Source: Thiotrichaceae bacterium (GTDB lineage: Bacteria > Pseudomonadota > Gammaproteobacteria > Thiotrichales > Thiotrichaceae). Taken from it: 7,641 nucleotides of DNA. A model generated the notes under the pieces. The model was given only the letters and a program-made list of their open reading frames with translations. It ran no database searches and was not told the DNA's origin. This document shows, one piece after another, positions 5,873-7,641 of the stretch. The stretch spans positions 1 through 7,641 of the forward strand of contig JALVRY010000029.1 in the NCBI GenBank assembly GCA_027024625.1, written 5' to 3'. How positions within the stretch are numbered: the stretch's first letter is position 1; each line of letters opens with the position of its first letter. A program made the translations under genes and the position numbers.

Positions 5873-6582
5873 AATCGTTACAAGAAACCATGCGCCTATT
5901 TGCAACCTATGAACATTCCTGTCCCTATTTACCTGAAAAGAATTCAGTCAATGCCATCGTTGATCCAAAATACCCAATGGAAATTTCACAGTATTCAAAA
6001 ATGATCAATGAAGGTTATCGTCGTAGCGGAAAGCAAGTCTACCGTCCCTATTGTCCTGATTGCAATGAATGCATTTCTACGCGTATTTTAGTCGATGAAT
6101 TTAAACCTAGCCGTAATCAAAAACGCACATGGAAGCGTAACCAAGATTTAGTCGTTACTGAAGGCAAGCAAGGGTTTTCTAAGGAATACGCTGATCTTTA
6201 TAATACCTATACACGGACTCGTCACCCCGATGGCGAGTTAGAAGAAGACTCAGCAGAAAACTTTGCTTCGTTTGTAGAAGCTGATTGGAGCTGCACGGCC
6301 TTCTACGAATTTAGAAAAGAAGGCAAGCTACTCTGTGTTGCAGCAGTAGATATACTAGAACAAGGCTTATCTGCGGTATATACATTTTATGATCCTGAAG
6401 CTAGCGCTAAGCGTGGCTTAGGCACATTCGCCTTATTGTGGGAAATTGAGCAAACTAAAAAACTAGGCTTAGCATATGTCTACCCAGGCTATTGGATTAA
6501 AGAAAGCCCAAAAATGAACTACAAAACACGCTTTCAACCCATCTATGGTCGTGTGAATGGTGAATGGATTGCATTAAGCTGA
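5869..6582 (+). CDS. bpt: aspartate/glutamate leucyltransferase Bpt (ATE1-like)
   Basis: Bpt transfers leucine from Leu-tRNA to proteins with N-terminal Asp or Glu, marking them for ClpS/ClpAP degradation in the bacterial N-degron pathway. The 237 residues match the family length. The N-terminal ATE domain shows C18-P-Y-L-P (18-22), then GYRRSGKQVYRPYCPDCNEC (49-68) with C62, C65 and C68, and SRNQKRTWKRN (81-91). The C-terminal ATE domain (about 103-233) has the acetyltransferase-like fold region with YTFYDPEASAKRGLGTFALL (171-190) and GYWIKESPKMNYKTRF (207-222). The ATG overlaps the stop of the upstream regulator (ATGA, 5869-5872), and AAGGGA (5855-5860) gives a ribosome binding site 8 nt away. 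The usual partners aat and infA are not beside it here. Being placed under an FNR-like gene is notable. Confidence 0.94.
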   Translation: MKSLQETMRLFATYEHSCPYLPEKNSVNAIVDPKYPMEISQYSKMINEGYRRSGKQVYRPYCPDCNECISTRILVDEFKPSRNQKRTWKRNQDLVVTEGKQGFSKEYADLYNTYTRTRHPDGELEEDSAENFASFVEADWSCTAFYEFRKEGKLLCVAAVDILEQGLSAVYTFYDPEASAKRGLGTFALLWEIEQTKKLGLAYVYPGYWIKESPKMNYKTRFQPIYGRVNGEWIALS

Positions 6583-6594
6583 TTTCATCATAAG

Positions 6595-6621
6595 TAGGAG
6601 TACATAATGAATTATTTGTAA
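6595..6621 (+). other. strong ribosome binding site with four-codon ORF
   Basis: TAGGAG (6595-6600) precedes ATG 6607-6609 at an ideal 6-nt gap, but the frame reads only Met-Asn-Tyr-Leu before TAA 6619-6621. It sits 12 nt after the bpt stop codon. It could be a decayed gene start, a minimal leader ORF for the downstream gene, or coincidence. No continuing frame with a recognisable protein was found in the next 80 nt. Confidence 0.3.
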
Positions 6622-6687
6622 GTGAATAGAAACTTGTTTCTGTATTACAATCACCGATTTAAGTTTAAATTTAACTAATCACTTACA
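6617..6687 (+). repeat. 13-bp inverted repeat between bpt and the DUF4340-like gene
   Basis: TGTAAGTGAATAG (6617-6629) and CTAATCACTTACA (6675-6687) are reverse complements at 12 of 13 positions, 45 nt apart. Inside lies a second dyad, AGAAAC/GTTTCT (6628-6641). The right arm ends 10 nt before the next ATG. There is no T run, so this is not a terminator; a regulatory site or a small repeat remnant are both possible. Confidence 0.4.
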
Positions 6688-6697
6688 CTTAATTCAA

Positions 6698-7480
6698 ATG
6701 AAAAATAGACTATTAATCAATGCCCTACTTCTAATCACACTTATTGGCTTAGTTAGCTTTATTTGGCTAAAACCACAAAACACAGAAAAACAGGTAGTAC
6801 GATTAAGTCAACTCAATGAAAATGACGTTACGCTGATTAAAATTCATCGTGCCAATCAACAAGACATCAAGCTAGAAAAAAAGGAGAACTCATGGTCAAT
6901 GACTTCTCCCTACTCAATTGCCGTTTCAAGTAACAAAATAAAACTGCTATTAACCTTACTAAAAGAACCCGTTAAATCAGCGTATTCTATTGAAGGTAAA
7001 GACCTCAAGTCCTTTAAGTTGGATGCTGATAACATCAGCGTGCAGTTTAATAATGAAAATAAAATTATTTTCGGCATGACCCACCCTGTTAGTTATGACC
7101 GTTACATTCTAAAAGATAATAAAATACTACTCATTTCTGAAACAGTTTACGGTGTTCTCACATCAGACGTTGCAAACTTCTTTAATACTCGACTTGTCCC
7201 TAAAGGTGTACAAATTACTCATATTGAACTACCAAAGAAGTATAAAATTGCTGATGATACCGCCGCTAAATGGCAACTAACAAAAGCAATTCAAGTTTTT
7301 GATTGGGATCCAACAAAATCCCCATCCCAAGCAACCGTTCATTTAACTCTAGACAACGGTAAAACCATAAATTATGAGATTATCGAAACACAACCTGAAC
7401 TTTGGCTCGGAAATACTGAATTAAAAGCAAGATACCAAATTGCCAATGAAAATCGATTAGAGTTATTGCCTAAAGAATAA
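6698..7480 (+). CDS. DUF4340-like membrane-anchored protein of unknown function
   Basis: The 260-residue protein starts MKNRLLINALLLITLIGLVSF with one N-terminal hydrophobic helix (about 5-23) followed by the polar KPQNTEKQ. This suggests an uncleaved anchor with the rest in the periplasm, and no lipobox cysteine is seen. The body alternates beta-rich stretches. It shows the pattern I-x-I-x-R at 48-52, a W-S-M-x-x-P stretch near residues 66-71, then a Leu-rich helix (LLLTLLKEPV), which is how DUF4340 domains look. That domain is known next to gliding-motility ABC proteins and as a stand-alone protein; its role here is unknown. No ABC transporter genes adjoin it. No clear Shine-Dalgarno sequence precedes ATG 6698, and the upstream frame has no other ATG before TGA 6623-6625. 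The family assignment is from memory of the pattern and is moderate. Confidence 0.65.
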   Translation: MKNRLLINALLLITLIGLVSFIWLKPQNTEKQVVRLSQLNENDVTLIKIHRANQQDIKLEKKENSWSMTSPYSIAVSSNKIKLLLTLLKEPVKSAYSIEGKDLKSFKLDADNISVQFNNENKIIFGMTHPVSYDRYILKDNKILLISETVYGVLTSDVANFFNTRLVPKGVQITHIELPKKYKIADDTAAKWQLTKAIQVFDWDPTKSPSQATVHLTLDNGKTINYEIIETQPELWLGNTELKARYQIANENRLELLPKE

Positions 7481-7554
7481 GACCAAATATGGCTGTATCC
7501 ATTCACCTATAACTCAACTACACTATGGGCAGAATTTAAAATTAAGGAGTACGC

Positions 7555-7641
7555 ATGGGTGGCAAAAAGATGAGCCTAACCGTTAAGGTTCTTTTAGGCA
7601 TGGTATTGGGTATTTTAGTGGGGCTAATAATCAATTTATTC
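7555..7641 (+). CDS. probable dicarboxylate/amino acid:cation symporter (N-terminal fragment)
   Basis: Only the first 29 codons are present, running off the right edge. They read MGGKKMSLTVKVLLGMVLG and then a hydrophobic continuation ending LIINLF. A basic start, then K-x-L-x-G-M-x-L-G-I-x-x-G, is the usual first helix of the glutamate/dicarboxylate:Na+ or H+ symporter family (GltP/GltT/DctA-like). The ribosome binding site AAGGAG (7544-7549) sits 5 nt before the ATG and is strong. The preceding gap (7481-7554) shows no clear terminator or promoter. Another secondary transporter family with a similar first helix cannot be excluded from so little sequence. Confidence 0.6.
   Translation, partial: MGGKKMSLTVKVLLGMVLGILVGLIINLF

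Overview
The window reads as an AT-rich chromosomal stretch of a Gram-negative proteobacterium, most likely a gammaproteobacterium. The evidence is a lipid A kinase gene (lpxK), a Ton-type energising pair (exbB-exbD) directly upstream of it, tcdA and bpt. The exbB-exbD-lpxK order is familiar from Pseudomonas-like genomes. I cannot name a genus from sequence alone. All supported genes lie on the + strand, and I see no rRNA, tRNA, CRISPR array, insertion sequence or phage gene.

Layout. Bases 2-88 may be the last 28 codons of a gene that starts outside the window. A SulP-family anion transporter (152-1723) is followed 14 nt later by tcdA (1738-2520), which makes the cyclic t6A modification of tRNA. 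A clear rho-independent terminator (2526-2562) closes that unit. A leader of about 150 nt then leads to exbB (GTG start, 2720), exbD and lpxK (ending 4935). This looks like one operon, with the exbD ribosome binding site overlapping the exbB stop codon.

Bases 4936-5137 hold no convincing gene but are rich in dyad symmetry. They contain a consensus TATAAT and a 17-bp inverted repeat. An outer CCTCTC/GAGAGG pair includes the probable Shine-Dalgarno sequence of the next gene. That gene (5138-5872, TTG start) is a Crp/Fnr-family regulator with an FNR-like DNA recognition helix but an incomplete FNR cysteine set. It overlaps bpt (5869-6582), an N-degron leucyltransferase, by 4 nt (ATGA), so the two are probably translationally coupled.

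Bases 6583-6697 hold a strong ribosome binding site in front of a four-codon ORF and a 13-bp inverted repeat. A membrane-anchored DUF4340-like protein (6698-7480) follows. The window ends inside the first 29 codons of a probable dicarboxylate/amino acid:cation symporter (from 7555).

Most genes are ordinary housekeeping or envelope functions. The part that most deserves a second look is 5041-6582: a structured leader, an atypical FNR-like sensor and a coupled protein-degradation-tagging enzyme. I see no evidence for a wholly new defence or mobile system.
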